From Flavobacterium zhairuonense (GTDB taxonomy: Bacteria; Bacteroidota; Bacteroidia; Flavobacteriales; Flavobacteriaceae): a stretch of DNA of 64,000 nucleotides. A model generated the notes under the pieces. That model had not been told where the DNA came from. It did not search any database and saw only the letters and a program-made list of their open reading frames with translations. The stretch is taken from positions 248,001 through 312,000 of the forward strand of contig NZ_SJSY01000075.1 in the NCBI RefSeq assembly GCF_004352915.1, written 5' to 3'. A program made the position numbers and the translations under genes. Position 1 is the stretch's first letter, and each line of letters opens with the position of its first letter. Shown in pieces: positions 17,466 to 26,236 of this stretch.

Positions 17466-19061
17466 ATGAAAAAGATACAAATAAAATTATTAGGTATTTC
17501 TTTGTTTATGATGACGATGCTAGTTTCATCATGTACAGACGATTTAAACCAATCACCGGACAACGGAGATTCTGTTAGTGCCGATGAGCTTTTCTCTGAT
17601 CCAGCATCATATAAGCAAAATTTATCAAAATTATACGCAGGATTTGCTACAACTGGTCAACAAGGGCCTGCAGGAAGCCCAGATATTTCTGGAATTGACG
17701 AGGGAACAAGTCAATACATCAGAGGTTTTTGGATGATGCAGGAATTAACAACTGATGAAGCTGTTATTGCTTGGAATGACGGAACTATTAAAGATTTCCA
17801 TTCTCAAACATGGTCATCTGCAGATTCATTTATCGCTGCAACATTTGCACGTTTTTCTTTTCAAATTGTAAACTGTAACGAGTTTTTAAGACAAACAACA
17901 GATGCAAAATTAGCATCAAGAGGAATAACAGATGCGGCATTATTGGCTGATATTAAAGCGTACCGTGCAGAAGCTCGTTTTTTACGTGCAATTACATACT
18001 GGCACTTAGTAGATACTTTTGGAGCAGGATCAATCGTAACTGAAGATTCTCCAACAACATTTTACTATCCAGCGTATGCTTCAAGAGCTGAGATTTACAA
18101 GTTTATTGATGAGGAACTTACAGCTATCGAACCGCTTTTGAAAACACCAAAAACGAACGAGGCTTACCGTGTTGATCAGGCTGCTGCTTGGATGTTGCAC
18201 GCTAAATTATACATGAATGCTAAAGTATATATTGGTACAGATCATTATGCTGAAGCGCTTCCTTTAATTGATAAAGTAATCAATTCTGGTTATACATTAC
18301 ACAATAACTACAATCAATTATTCTTAGCTGATAACGATAAAAACGGTGCGCAGAAAGAATTTATTTTTGCAATTGGTTTTGACGGAATCCACACGCAGAC
18401 TTACGGAGGAACAACATTCTTAGTTCACGCTCCAGTTGGTGGAAGCATGGTAGCATCTGAATACGGTATTAACGGAGGTTGGGGAGGTATCAGAACAACT
18501 TCGGCTTTTGTTGACAAATTTCCAGCTGTTACTACAGATACTCGTTCTCAGTTCTATACAAACGGACAATCTAAAGAAATTGCAAACATTGGAAACTTTA
18601 CTGATGGATATGCGATTATGAAATTTAAAAATGTTGATGTTAATGGTGTTCAAGGATCAGATAAAGCAGGGAACTTTGCAGATACTGATTTTCCAATCTT
18701 CAGACTTGCAGATGCTTACTTAATGTATGCTGAGTGCGTTGTTAGAGGTGCAGGCGGAAGCTTGGCAACTGCAACGACTTATGTAAATGCTTTAAGAACA
18801 AGAGCAAAAGCAAATATTATTACTCAAACTGATCTTAACTTGAATTTTATCCTGGATGAAAGAGGAAGAGAGCTTTACTGGGAAGGACACAGAAGAACAG
18901 ATTTGATCCGTTTTGGAAAATTCACAGGAGGTTCATACTTATGGCCTTGGAAAGGAAATGTGGCTGGAGGTACTTCTACACAATCTTACAGAGATTTATT
19001 CCCAATTCCTGCGGGAGCTTTAGGAGCAAATCAAAATTTAAAACAAAATCCTGGATACTAA
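17466..19061 (+). CDS. susD: SusD/RagB-type starch-binding lipoprotein
   Basis: The 531-residue protein has a lipoprotein signal peptide ending VSSC (lipidated Cys23) and the SusD fold: TPR-like helices (AYRAEARFLRAITYWHLVDTFG is the family hallmark region) and a C-terminal part with LDERGRELYWEGHRRTDLIRFG, the RagB/SusD signature. It would cap the SusC barrel and bind glucan chains. The residues after the lipid Cys are T-D-D, an acidic pattern like the surface-export signal known for Bacteroidota lipoproteins, consistent with the cell surface. It lies between susC and the SusE-like gene. Confidence 0.95.
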   Translation: MKKIQIKLLGISLFMMTMLVSSCTDDLNQSPDNGDSVSADELFSDPASYKQNLSKLYAGFATTGQQGPAGSPDISGIDEGTSQYIRGFWMMQELTTDEAVIAWNDGTIKDFHSQTWSSADSFIAATFARFSFQIVNCNEFLRQTTDAKLASRGITDAALLADIKAYRAEARFLRAITYWHLVDTFGAGSIVTEDSPTTFYYPAYASRAEIYKFIDEELTAIEPLLKTPKTNEAYRVDQAAAWMLHAKLYMNAKVYIGTDHYAEALPLIDKVINSGYTLHNNYNQLFLADNDKNGAQKEFIFAIGFDGIHTQTYGGTTFLVHAPVGGSMVASEYGINGGWGGIRTTSAFVDKFPAVTTDTRSQFYTNGQSKEIANIGNFTDGYAIMKFKNVDVNGVQGSDKAGNFADTDFPIFRLADAYLMYAECVVRGAGGSLATATTYVNALRTRAKANIITQTDLNLNFILDERGRELYWEGHRRTDLIRFGKFTGGSYLWPWKGNVAGGTSTQSYRDLFPIPAGALGANQNLKQNPGY

Positions 19062-19094
19062 ACTAACTGACTAACGAATTAAAAAATACCACAA

Positions 19095-20195
19095 ATGAAA
19101 AATATAACAAAATCATTAATCGCTTTATTAGCGCTAGTTGCAATATCATGCAGCGTTGAAGATGTACAAGATAGACCTGTTATCGAAGGAGTTGATTCTC
19201 CAGTTTTAACTGCTCCTCAAAGTGGTGCGGCATATGTATTGAAACCAGAGGCGGCTGACGCGCAAGCAGAGCGTTTCACATGGAATTCTGCAAATTACGG
19301 CGGAGATGTTGAAATCACTTATGCAGTTGAAATGGATAAAAAAGGAAACAGTTTCAAAACTCCTAAAGAATTAGGAACTGTAAAATCTCAAAATCAAGTT
19401 TCAGTTTCAGTTAGCAAATTAAACACAGCAGCTTTGGCTTTAGCTGCAACTCCATTTGTTGCAGGTGATTTTGAAGTAAGAGTAAAATCTACTGTGAGTA
19501 CAAATGTTATGTATTCAAATGTTGTTGGAATCGTGGTAACTCCTTACACTACTGAAACTCCAAAATTATGGGTTCCTGGTGGATACCAAAGCACAAGCGG
19601 TTATGGTTCAGATTGGACACATTCTTCTGCTCCAATATTATTAGCAGAAGGTTACGGAAAAACTGCTTTTGAAGGATATGTTTATTTCGCTACTGCACAA
19701 GATCCAACACAAGATGGAAAAGGATACAAATTGTCTACTGAAGCAGGTTGGGGAGGTACAAACTATGGAGCTGGTGATACAGCTGGGACATTAAGTTCAG
19801 CAGGAACTGCTAAAAATCTTGGAATCACTACTCCAGGATATTATAGAATTAAAGCTGATACAGATCCAACTAAATTATCAATTGTTACATTGAAAACAAC
19901 TTGGGGAATCATTGGTAATGCAACTCCAGGAGGATGGGATACTGATACTCCAATGACATATGATCCTGCTACTAAAAAATGGACAGTTACTGTAACTTTA
20001 ACAGCTCAATCAGCTCCAGATAATGGTTTGAAATTTAGAGCAAACGGAAACTGGGATCTTAACTTTGGAGATACAGGAGCTAATGGTACTCTAGAAGAAG
20101 GAGGAACAAATATTGGTACTACTGCTGGAAAATTCTTAATTACTTTAGACTTAAGTAATCCAAGAAATTACACTTATACAATGGTAAAACAATAA
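19095..20195 (+). CDS. SusE/SusF-like surface glycan-binding lipoprotein
   Basis: The 366-residue protein has a lipoprotein signal peptide ending VAISC (Cys19), with E-D at positions +3 and +4, a likely surface-export signal. The N-terminal part (to about residue 145) is an immunoglobulin-like domain typical of SusE. Two beta-sandwich repeats follow: TPKLWVPGGYQSTSGYGSDW and TTWGIIGNATPGGWDTDTPM. Each has the Trp-containing pattern of SusE/SusF starch-binding modules (W-x-G-N-A-T-P-G-G-W). It has fewer modules than SusF. It would bind starch at the surface and pass it to SusCD. Confidence 0.88.
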   Translation: MKNITKSLIALLALVAISCSVEDVQDRPVIEGVDSPVLTAPQSGAAYVLKPEAADAQAERFTWNSANYGGDVEITYAVEMDKKGNSFKTPKELGTVKSQNQVSVSVSKLNTAALALAATPFVAGDFEVRVKSTVSTNVMYSNVVGIVVTPYTTETPKLWVPGGYQSTSGYGSDWTHSSAPILLAEGYGKTAFEGYVYFATAQDPTQDGKGYKLSTEAGWGGTNYGAGDTAGTLSSAGTAKNLGITTPGYYRIKADTDPTKLSIVTLKTTWGIIGNATPGGWDTDTPMTYDPATKKWTVTVTLTAQSAPDNGLKFRANGNWDLNFGDTGANGTLEEGGTNIGTTAGKFLITLDLSNPRNYTYTMVKQ

Positions 20196-20208
20196 TAAGT
20201 TGAAACCT

Positions 20209-20240
20209 AAAAAGAGGCTATCTACGGATAGCCTTTTTTA
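20209..20240 (+). terminator. Hairpin terminator between the SusE-like gene and the amylase gene
   Basis: GGCTATC, loop TACG, GATAGCC, flanked by A-run and six T residues. Only 15 bases lie between the T-run and the amylase ATG at 20256, leaving no room for a separate promoter after it. Expression of the amylase therefore probably depends on partial read-through. Confidence 0.8.
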
Positions 20241-20255
20241 ATAACCATATTGATT

Positions 20256-23129
20256 ATGAAAAAAACTTTACTATTATTTTTCTTTATGTTGTCGGCAATT
20301 TCATTTGGACAACAGCAAACAGTAACTTATTCGGTAAGTCCATCTACTTTTGAGGAAACTACTTCTATTACCATTACTATAAACGGAAGCAGTATAAACG
20401 AAAGTACATGGGGCGTTACTGGAAATGCTTTATATATGTGGGCTTGGGCATTTGATACTAATGACACAACTCAAAAAGGAACACCAAACAATGGCACATG
20501 GGAATCTTCAAGCGAGGAAAGTAAATTTACTTACAATGCGGGAACAGATACTTATACCAAAACTATTACTCCAACAACGTATTACAATACAACAGGAATA
20601 GGAAAAATAGGTTTTTTAATTAAAGCCAAAAATGGAACTGGAGACAAAAAATCGCAAGATATCTTGGTTGAAGTTGGTTCTTTTCAAGTAACCTTGACTT
20701 CTCCGGTAGAGAATAGTACAACAATATTAGCGTCAGGTTCTAATTTTAATATTGCAGCTACAAATACAAATGGAGTGGCAAGCTATACGCTAAAAGCAAA
20801 TGGAACTACAATTGATACTAATGCAAGTACAGCAAGTTATTCGTATACAGCAAATAATCTTACAAGCAATCAGAGTTATGAATTAGTTGCGGTTCAAGGA
20901 GCTGTAACAATTTCTAAAAAGTTTTCGGTTGTTGTAAATCCGAATACAGTTTCAGAAGCGATGCCAGCAGGTTTAGTTGACGGAATAAATTATAATGCCA
21001 CAGACGCAACAAAAGCAACTCTAGTTTTAGATGCGCCTTTAAAAGATTTTGTTTACGTTGCTGGAAGTTTCAACAATTGGCAACCAACAACGGCTTATGC
21101 CATGAAAAAAGATCCTTCTTCTGGAAAGTTTTGGTTGGAATTAACGGGATTAGTTTCGGGTGCAAATAATACGTACCAATATTGGGTAGGCGAGAGCACA
21201 CCATTGGCAAATTCTCCGGCTTTGGTAAAAACAGCAGATCCATATTCAACTTTGGTTTTATCGCCTTATGATGATCCAGGAATTCCTGCAGCTTCTTATC
21301 CAAATTTGCCAGCTTATCCGACAGGACAAAATTTTGAAGTTACAGTACTTAAAACGGGACAAACGCCATACAATTGGCAAGTAACGAATTTTACTAAACC
21401 GGAAAAAGATAAATTAGTTGTCTATGAACTTTTAGTTCGTGATTTTGACGCTAAAAGAAATTATCAGACTTTGATCGACAGAATCGATTATTTTAAAACA
21501 CTTAAAATAAATGCTATCGAATTAATGCCGGTAATGGAATTTGAAGGCAATGAAAGTTGGGGTTATAACACTTCGTTTCATATGGCTTTGGACAAATATT
21601 ATGGTACATCAGATAAATTAAAAGAGTTTATCGATTTGTGTCATCAAAATGGAATTGCTGTGATTTTAGATGTTGCTTTAAATCATGCTTTTGGCAGAAA
21701 TCCAATGGTTAGAATGTGGATGAACGATCCTGACGGAGACGGTTTTGGATCTCCAACTTCAGAAAATCCATATTTTAACACCGTTGCAAAACATACTTAT
21801 AGTGTAGGTGAAGATTTTAATCATCAGTCTGTAAAAACGCAATATTATGTAGAACGAGTAGTGAAGCAATGGATCCAAGAATACAAAATCGATGGTTTCC
21901 GTTGGGATTTGACCAAAGGATTTACTCAAGCTTGTACAGCTTCAGATGAATCTTGTACAAATGCTTATCAGCAAGATAGAGTTGATATTTTGAAAAAATA
22001 CGCTGATTATTCTTGGAGCCTTGATCCAACACATTATACGATTTTTGAACATTTAGGATCTGATTCTGAAGAACAACAGTGGGCAAATTATCGCGTTGCT
22101 GAAACGCCTAGCAAAGGAGTGATGATGTGGGGAAAAATGACAGATCAATACAATCAATTGTCAATGGGATATTCTTCAAGCAGCAATATTTCTAGAATGA
22201 TGAGCTCTAGCCGTGGTTTTACAGCAAATCGTTTGATGGGTTATGCCGAAAGTCACGATGAAGAACGTTTGATGTATAAAAATGTGCAATACGGAAATAC
22301 TTCTGGAACATATAATGTAAAAAACTTAAATACAGCTTTGTCGAGAATGTCTGCAATTGGAGCGGTTTCACTTTTGATTCCTGGTCCGAAAATGATTTGG
22401 CATTTTGGTGAATTAGGTTGGGATGATTCAATTTATACATGCAACGATGGAACTGTTAATGATAACTCGGCAACGATTTCTGGAGATTGTAAATTAGATA
22501 CAAAACCACAGCCTCAATGGGCAGAAAACTGGTTGGGTGATACAAATCGTAATAAAATTTATTATGATTGGGCAAAAATGATCAACATGAAAGTGACTGA
22601 ACCTGTATTTTTGGGAACAGCAACAATGGCAAGCGCAAATACACTGACGGTAAATATTAAAATCACAAACAGTAATTTGGCAGCGACACAATTAAAAGAT
22701 GTATTGATTTTGGCCAATTTTGATGTTACTCCACAAAACGTTGCTACAGGTTTTCAATATACAGGAACATGGTATAATTTGATGGATAATTCCTCAATCA
22801 ATGTGTCTGACGTTAATGCAACAGTAAATTTAGCTCCGGGTGAATATAGAATTTATGGAAATAAAACAGCCAATTTAGCGCTGCCAGATTTCGGAAAGAC
22901 AAGTGCTGTAAACTTATATCCAAATCCAGTTTCAAATTATTTTACCATAAACGTTGCAGTATCTAAAGTTCAGGTTTATTCAATAACGGGTCAGTTGGTG
23001 AAAAGTTTTGCTTCAAACGGAAATGTAGATTTTCAATATAATGTAAGCGATCTGAAAACAGGATTGTATGTAGTAAAAGCACATGATGAGAACGATAAAA
23101 TTCAGATCATGAAATTTATAAAGAAATAA
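20256..23129 (+). CDS. Large secreted GH13 alpha-amylase with type IX secretion domain
   Basis: The 957-residue protein has a signal peptide (ISFGQQ end), two N-terminal beta-sandwich domains, and then a CBM48-like module (VYVAGSFNNWQPT, about residue 270). The GH13 barrel has LDVALNHAFG (region I), GFRWDLTKGF (nucleophile Asp), IFEHLGSDSEE (acid/base Glu) and YAESHDEER (third Asp). The last ~75 residues are a type A C-terminal sorting domain for the type IX system (SAVNLYPNPVSNYF to GLYVVKAHDEN, then IQIMKFIKK). It is therefore exported by T9SS and released or attached outside the cell, acting first on polymeric starch. The ATG at 20256 was preferred to an in-frame TTG at 20250. Confidence 0.93.
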   Translation: MKKTLLLFFFMLSAISFGQQQTVTYSVSPSTFEETTSITITINGSSINESTWGVTGNALYMWAWAFDTNDTTQKGTPNNGTWESSSEESKFTYNAGTDTYTKTITPTTYYNTTGIGKIGFLIKAKNGTGDKKSQDILVEVGSFQVTLTSPVENSTTILASGSNFNIAATNTNGVASYTLKANGTTIDTNASTASYSYTANNLTSNQSYELVAVQGAVTISKKFSVVVNPNTVSEAMPAGLVDGINYNATDATKATLVLDAPLKDFVYVAGSFNNWQPTTAYAMKKDPSSGKFWLELTGLVSGANNTYQYWVGESTPLANSPALVKTADPYSTLVLSPYDDPGIPAASYPNLPAYPTGQNFEVTVLKTGQTPYNWQVTNFTKPEKDKLVVYELLVRDFDAKRNYQTLIDRIDYFKTLKINAIELMPVMEFEGNESWGYNTSFHMALDKYYGTSDKLKEFIDLCHQNGIAVILDVALNHAFGRNPMVRMWMNDPDGDGFGSPTSENPYFNTVAKHTYSVGEDFNHQSVKTQYYVERVVKQWIQEYKIDGFRWDLTKGFTQACTASDESCTNAYQQDRVDILKKYADYSWSLDPTHYTIFEHLGSDSEEQQWANYRVAETPSKGVMMWGKMTDQYNQLSMGYSSSSNISRMMSSSRGFTANRLMGYAESHDEERLMYKNVQYGNTSGTYNVKNLNTALSRMSAIGAVSLLIPGPKMIWHFGELGWDDSIYTCNDGTVNDNSATISGDCKLDTKPQPQWAENWLGDTNRNKIYYDWAKMINMKVTEPVFLGTATMASANTLTVNIKITNSNLAATQLKDVLILANFDVTPQNVATGFQYTGTWYNLMDNSSINVSDVNATVNLAPGEYRIYGNKTANLALPDFGKTSAVNLYPNPVSNYFTINVAVSKVQVYSITGQLVKSFASNGNVDFQYNVSDLKTGLYVVKAHDENDKIQIMKFIKK

Positions 23130-23221
23130 ATACGTTAGTTTAAAATTTAGCCAAAAAGTAAATGTTTGCTTTTAGGTTTGAAATTTTAATAGGTATTTAA
23201 ATTTTGGTTTTTTAGTAGTTA

Positions 23222-23255
23222 AAAGGGCTGTCTATTTATTTAGACAGCCCTTTTT
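23222..23255. terminator. Bidirectional terminator
   Basis: AAAGGGCTGTCTA and TAGACAGCCCTTT form a perfect 13-base stem with loop TTTATT. T-runs lie on both sides when read in either direction. It serves both the amylase gene and the converging small membrane-protein gene. Confidence 0.85.
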
Positions 23256-23271
23256 CGTTAAGTAGTTTTGG

Positions 23272-23496
23272 TTATTTTTTCTCGTTGTATTCTCCAATCA
23301 AAGAAAAATAGCCAAAAGTTCCCAAGCCTAAAACGATTAACGGGGTTAGAATGAATAGCGTTATAATTCCAAATACCGTATCATCCTGCTGGTCTGATAA
23401 AAACTTTGGCAAGCCAAATTCAAACACGCAGAAATAAGCGGCAGCAATGGAAACTATAATCCATAAAACACCTAAAATTTGCTTAACTGTGTTCAT
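23272..23496 (-). CDS. Small two-TM membrane protein next to MFS transporter
   Basis: The 74-residue protein has two hydrophobic segments (about residues 8-30 and 42-65) with a short polar loop FLSDQQDDT. It ends GEYNEKK. It begins 14 bases after the stop of the MHS-type transporter gene, so the two are a transcription unit. It looks like the small proteins of unknown function (DUF6814-like) that accompany such transporters in Bacteroidota, but I am not certain of the family name. It might be a transporter accessory subunit; this is inference from position only. Confidence 0.7.
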   Translation of the reverse strand: MNTVKQILGVLWIIVSIAAAYFCVFEFGLPKFLSDQQDDTVFGIITLFILTPLIVLGLGTFGYFSLIGEYNEKK

Positions 23497-23510
23497 ATTA
23501 TATGTAGGTA

Positions 23511-25007
23511 TTAAAGGTGATTTATTTTATTTTTATTGTCAATGTAAACCATTCCAATTACAAAGCAGATCGAAGCAATTATAATTGGGTACCAAAGCCC
23601 GTCAAGATAAAATTCCGGTTTTTTATTGGCTTTAGCATGTAATACAAAATAGGTTGAAACGGCAGGCAGCAATCCTCCAAAAATTCCATTCCCAACATGA
23701 TAAGGAAGCGACATTGAAGTATATCTGATTTTAGTTGGAAACATCTCCACTAAAAATGCGGCAATTGGTCCATAAACCATGGTAACAAATAAAACCTGAA
23801 TGAAAACCCAAAAAATTAATGACCATTCGTTTTCTGAATTTATCTTAACAGTAAAACTGCTTTGAGCTTCTCTTTTATCGGCAAAAACAGTTTTCTTTTC
23901 CACATACGTAGTTCCGTCTGTATAGGTTTTGGAAATAGTGATTAAAGTGTCATTATTTTTATTTAATTCAGTAGTTTGAGTTGTTTTTTCAGTAATTTCT
24001 GTCTTGTATTTTACATCTGTCGTTTTGTACATCGCTCTATAGATAGGCCTATAAAAGAAAATTGCCAGAAACATTCCAAGCATCATAATATATTTTCTGC
24101 CAACTTTGTCGCTAAGCCATCCAAAGAAAATGAAAAACGGTGTTCCTATTAATAGTGCAATTCCCAAAAGAGCATCAACTTGTGAAGAGTCAATATTCAT
24201 TACAGTTTTCATGAAACTCATGGCGTAGAATTGCCCGGTGTACCAAATCACGCCTTGTCCCATTGTCGCGCCAAAAAGTGCCAATAGAACAAATTTCAGA
24301 TTATATCGATTACCAAAACTTTCCTTTAGCGGATTCGCACTTGTTGTTCCTTCTTTTTTAGCTTTTGCAAAAACTGGCGATTCATCCATATTTTTTCGAA
24401 TTAAATATGAAACGCCTACCATTACAATCGAAACCCAAAATGGAACACGCCATCCCCAAGTATCAAAAGCTTCTGCAGAAAGCACACTTTTTGTGGCCAG
24501 AATAACCATTAGTGAAATAAATAAACCTACAGTCGCCGTTGTCTGAATCCAAGAGGTCCAGTATCCTTTTTGTCCAACCGGAGCATGTTCTGCGACATAG
24601 GTTGCCGCACCGCCATATTCTCCGCCTAATGCAAGCCCTTGAAGCAAACGCAGAATCAATACTAATAAAGGAGCGACAAAGCCAATAGTTTCATAACTAG
24701 GAATACAGCCTATCAAAAAAGTTGAGCCTCCCATTAGCAGTAAAGTCGCCATAAAAGTATATTTACGGCCAATAATATCGCCAAGCCTTCCAAAAAATAA
24801 AGCGCCAAAAGGTCTTACTACAAATCCTGCGGCAAATGTTGCCAAAGTCGATAAAAATGCTGCAGCTGGATTATCACTAGGGAAAAATTTGGTCGAAATT
24901 ACAACCGCTAAACTTCCAAAAATATAAAAATCGTACCATTCAATCATGGTGCCCATTGAGGACGCCGAAATAACTTTCCAAATACCTTTAGTAGAAGTTT
25001 TGCTCAT
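23511..25007 (-). CDS. MHS-type MFS transporter (ProP/KgtP-like) with long insert
   Basis: The 498-residue protein has the metabolite:proton symporter pattern: SMGTMIEWYDFYIFGSLA at the first segment, RPFGALFFGRLGDIIGRKYTFM after segment 2, and LQGLALGGEYGGAATYVAEHAP. Such transporters import organic acids, betaines or sugars with protons; the substrate is unknown here. Unusual: between two membrane segments (about residues 305-390) there is a hydrophilic insert rich in Thr, Lys and Glu (YKTEITEKTTQTTELNKNND and on), longer than in most MHS proteins. The following helix and the motif MFPTKIRYTSMS are intact, so this is an insert and not a frameshift. It is cotranscribed with the small membrane-protein gene. 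Confidence 0.88.
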   Translation of the reverse strand: MSKTSTKGIWKVISASSMGTMIEWYDFYIFGSLAVVISTKFFPSDNPAAAFLSTLATFAAGFVVRPFGALFFGRLGDIIGRKYTFMATLLLMGGSTFLIGCIPSYETIGFVAPLLVLILRLLQGLALGGEYGGAATYVAEHAPVGQKGYWTSWIQTTATVGLFISLMVILATKSVLSAEAFDTWGWRVPFWVSIVMVGVSYLIRKNMDESPVFAKAKKEGTTSANPLKESFGNRYNLKFVLLALFGATMGQGVIWYTGQFYAMSFMKTVMNIDSSQVDALLGIALLIGTPFFIFFGWLSDKVGRKYIMMLGMFLAIFFYRPIYRAMYKTTDVKYKTEITEKTTQTTELNKNNDTLITISKTYTDGTTYVEKKTVFADKREAQSSFTVKINSENEWSLIFWVFIQVLFVTMVYGPIAAFLVEMFPTKIRYTSMSLPYHVGNGIFGGLLPAVSTYFVLHAKANKKPEFYLDGLWYPIIIASICFVIGMVYIDNKNKINHL

Positions 25008-25175
25008 AAAACTGTTTTGTGTACTTAATAATTATTAAATGATAAAAATATAGTTTTACGAATATATAAGATATTTTGTTATTCACTTAATACTTTTTTA
25101 ACAAAAATAAGCTATTTATTGACTTTTGTTTTTTTAGTAGTATATGGCTTATAAAGTGTGGAAGAATAATGTGAT

Positions 25176-25271
25176 TTTAACCGCAAAGGGCACAAAGAAA
25201 AAACGCAAGGTTCGCAAAGAATAATAAACTTTGCGAACCTTGCGTAAATCTTAGCGCTCTTAGCGGTTAAA
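25176..25271. repeat. Intergenic palindrome, family A (copy 3)
   Basis: Outer arms TTTAACCGC (25176-25184) and GCGGTTAAA (25263-25271) are perfect. The inner arms ACGCAAGGTTCGCAAAG (25203-25219) and CTTTGCGAACCTTGCGT (25229-25245) match over 17 of 17. The parts between outer and inner arms have drifted. This element is the main content of the 317-base gap 25008-25324; the rest is AT-rich with only the tRNA terminator recognisable. Confidence 0.9.
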
Positions 25272-25296
25272 TATTCAAAAAGTATTTAAAAACAAA

Positions 25297-25320
25297 AAAC
25301 CCGAATATTGCTATTCGGGT
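25297..25320 (-). terminator. Terminator of tRNA-Phe
   Basis: CCCGAATA, loop, TATTCGGG form an 8-base stem (25300-25319). On the minus strand, just after the tRNA 3' end, it is followed by a T-rich run (TTTTTTGTTTTT). Confidence 0.8.
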
Positions 25321-25324
25321 TTCG

Positions 25325-25397
25325 TGGTACCTCCAGGGATCGAACCAGGGACACATGGATTTTCAGTCCATTGCTCTACCATCTGAGCTAAGGTACC
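25325..25397 (-). tRNA. tRNA-Phe (anticodon GAA)
   Basis: The cloverleaf reads GGTACCT (acceptor), TAGCTCAGATGGTAGAGC (D arm), an anticodon stem around CTGAAAA with anticodon GAA, and GGTTCGATCCC (T arm), closing with AGGTACC. The discriminator base is A and CCA is not encoded, as common in Bacteroidota. Length is 73 bases. The 49 codons preceding the chosen coaX ATG on the opposite strand overlap this tRNA and were rejected as coding. Confidence 0.97.
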
Positions 25398-25501
25398 GTC
25401 TTGTGCTTAATGCGGGTGCAAAGATAGAATCATTTTTCGTTTATCCAAAACATTTTTTTAAAAAAATCAATTCGTATCTTCGCAATGGTAAAAAAATAGG
25501 T

Positions 25502-26236
25502 ATGATTTTAACTGTTGATGTTGGAAATACACGAATTAAAGCGGCTGTATTTGAGAGAGATAATATGTTTGAAAATTTTATTTTTGAGAAAAACGATCTC
25601 GAAAAAAAAATTAAAGAAATTTTAGAAAAATTTCCAAATTGCTCAGATTTGGTTGTCGCTTCTGTCGGAAATGTCGAAAAACAGTCTTTTTTGGCTTTCG
25701 AAAATCAACTGAATGTTCATTTTTTTACACATGAAGACATTTTTCCTTTTCATAATAAATATGCAACTCCAAAAACGCTCGGAATAGATAGAATGATTTT
25801 GGCGGCGGGCGCAACTTTGCAGTTTCCTAAAAAAAACAGATTAGTAATCGACGCGGGAACTTGCATTACCTACGATTTTATCGACGAAAATGACAATTAT
25901 TTGGGTGGTGCAATTTCGCCCGGACTTAGATTGCGATATGAATCTTTACATCAATTCACCGCCAAACTGCCTTTGCTGACTTTTGAAGAGCCACAAAATT
26001 ATGTAGGAAACTCGACTCAACAAGCCATACATTCGGGAGTTGTCAATGGGTTCGTCTATGAGATCGACGGTTTTATCGATGAATATCGAGCAGAGTTTTC
26101 AAATTTTATAATAATTTTAACGGGAGGTGATGCAGATTTTTTGGCTAAACGATTAAAAAATACCATATTTGCCAATTCAAATTTCCTTTTAGAAAGTTTG
26201 AACCAAACATTTCAATATAAAATCGACAATGATTAA
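25502..26236 (+). CDS. coaX: Type III pantothenate kinase
   Basis: The 244-residue protein phosphorylates pantothenate, the first step of coenzyme A synthesis. The ASKHA-fold motifs of type III kinases are present: LTVDVGNTRIKAAVFE (phosphate 1), TLGIDRMILAAGA, VIDAGTCITYDF (phosphate 2 with the catalytic Asp) and GGAISPGLRLRYESLHQFTA. Length is typical. The start at 25502 is fixed by the conserved N-terminus MILTVDVGNT; an earlier in-frame ATG would read through the tRNA. The stop overlaps the next gene by 8 bases (ATGATTAA), so the two are coupled. TATCTTCG at 25475-25482 could be the -7 box. Confidence 0.93.
   Translation: MILTVDVGNTRIKAAVFERDNMFENFIFEKNDLEKKIKEILEKFPNCSDLVVASVGNVEKQSFLAFENQLNVHFFTHEDIFPFHNKYATPKTLGIDRMILAAGATLQFPKKNRLVIDAGTCITYDFIDENDNYLGGAISPGLRLRYESLHQFTAKLPLLTFEEPQNYVGNSTQQAIHSGVVNGFVYEIDGFIDEYRAEFSNFIIILTGGDADFLAKRLKNTIFANSNFLLESLNQTFQYKIDND

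Noticed and set aside
24238..24546. A 102-codon plus-strand open frame inside the MHS transporter gene
   Set aside because: It lies opposite a fully supported membrane-protein gene, has no signal or family features, and is explained as a shadow of that gene.
25355..25501. An upstream ATG for coaX, adding 49 residues
   Set aside because: That stretch overlaps tRNA-Phe on the other strand and is not like any CoaX N-terminus. The conserved MILTVDVGNT starts at 25502.
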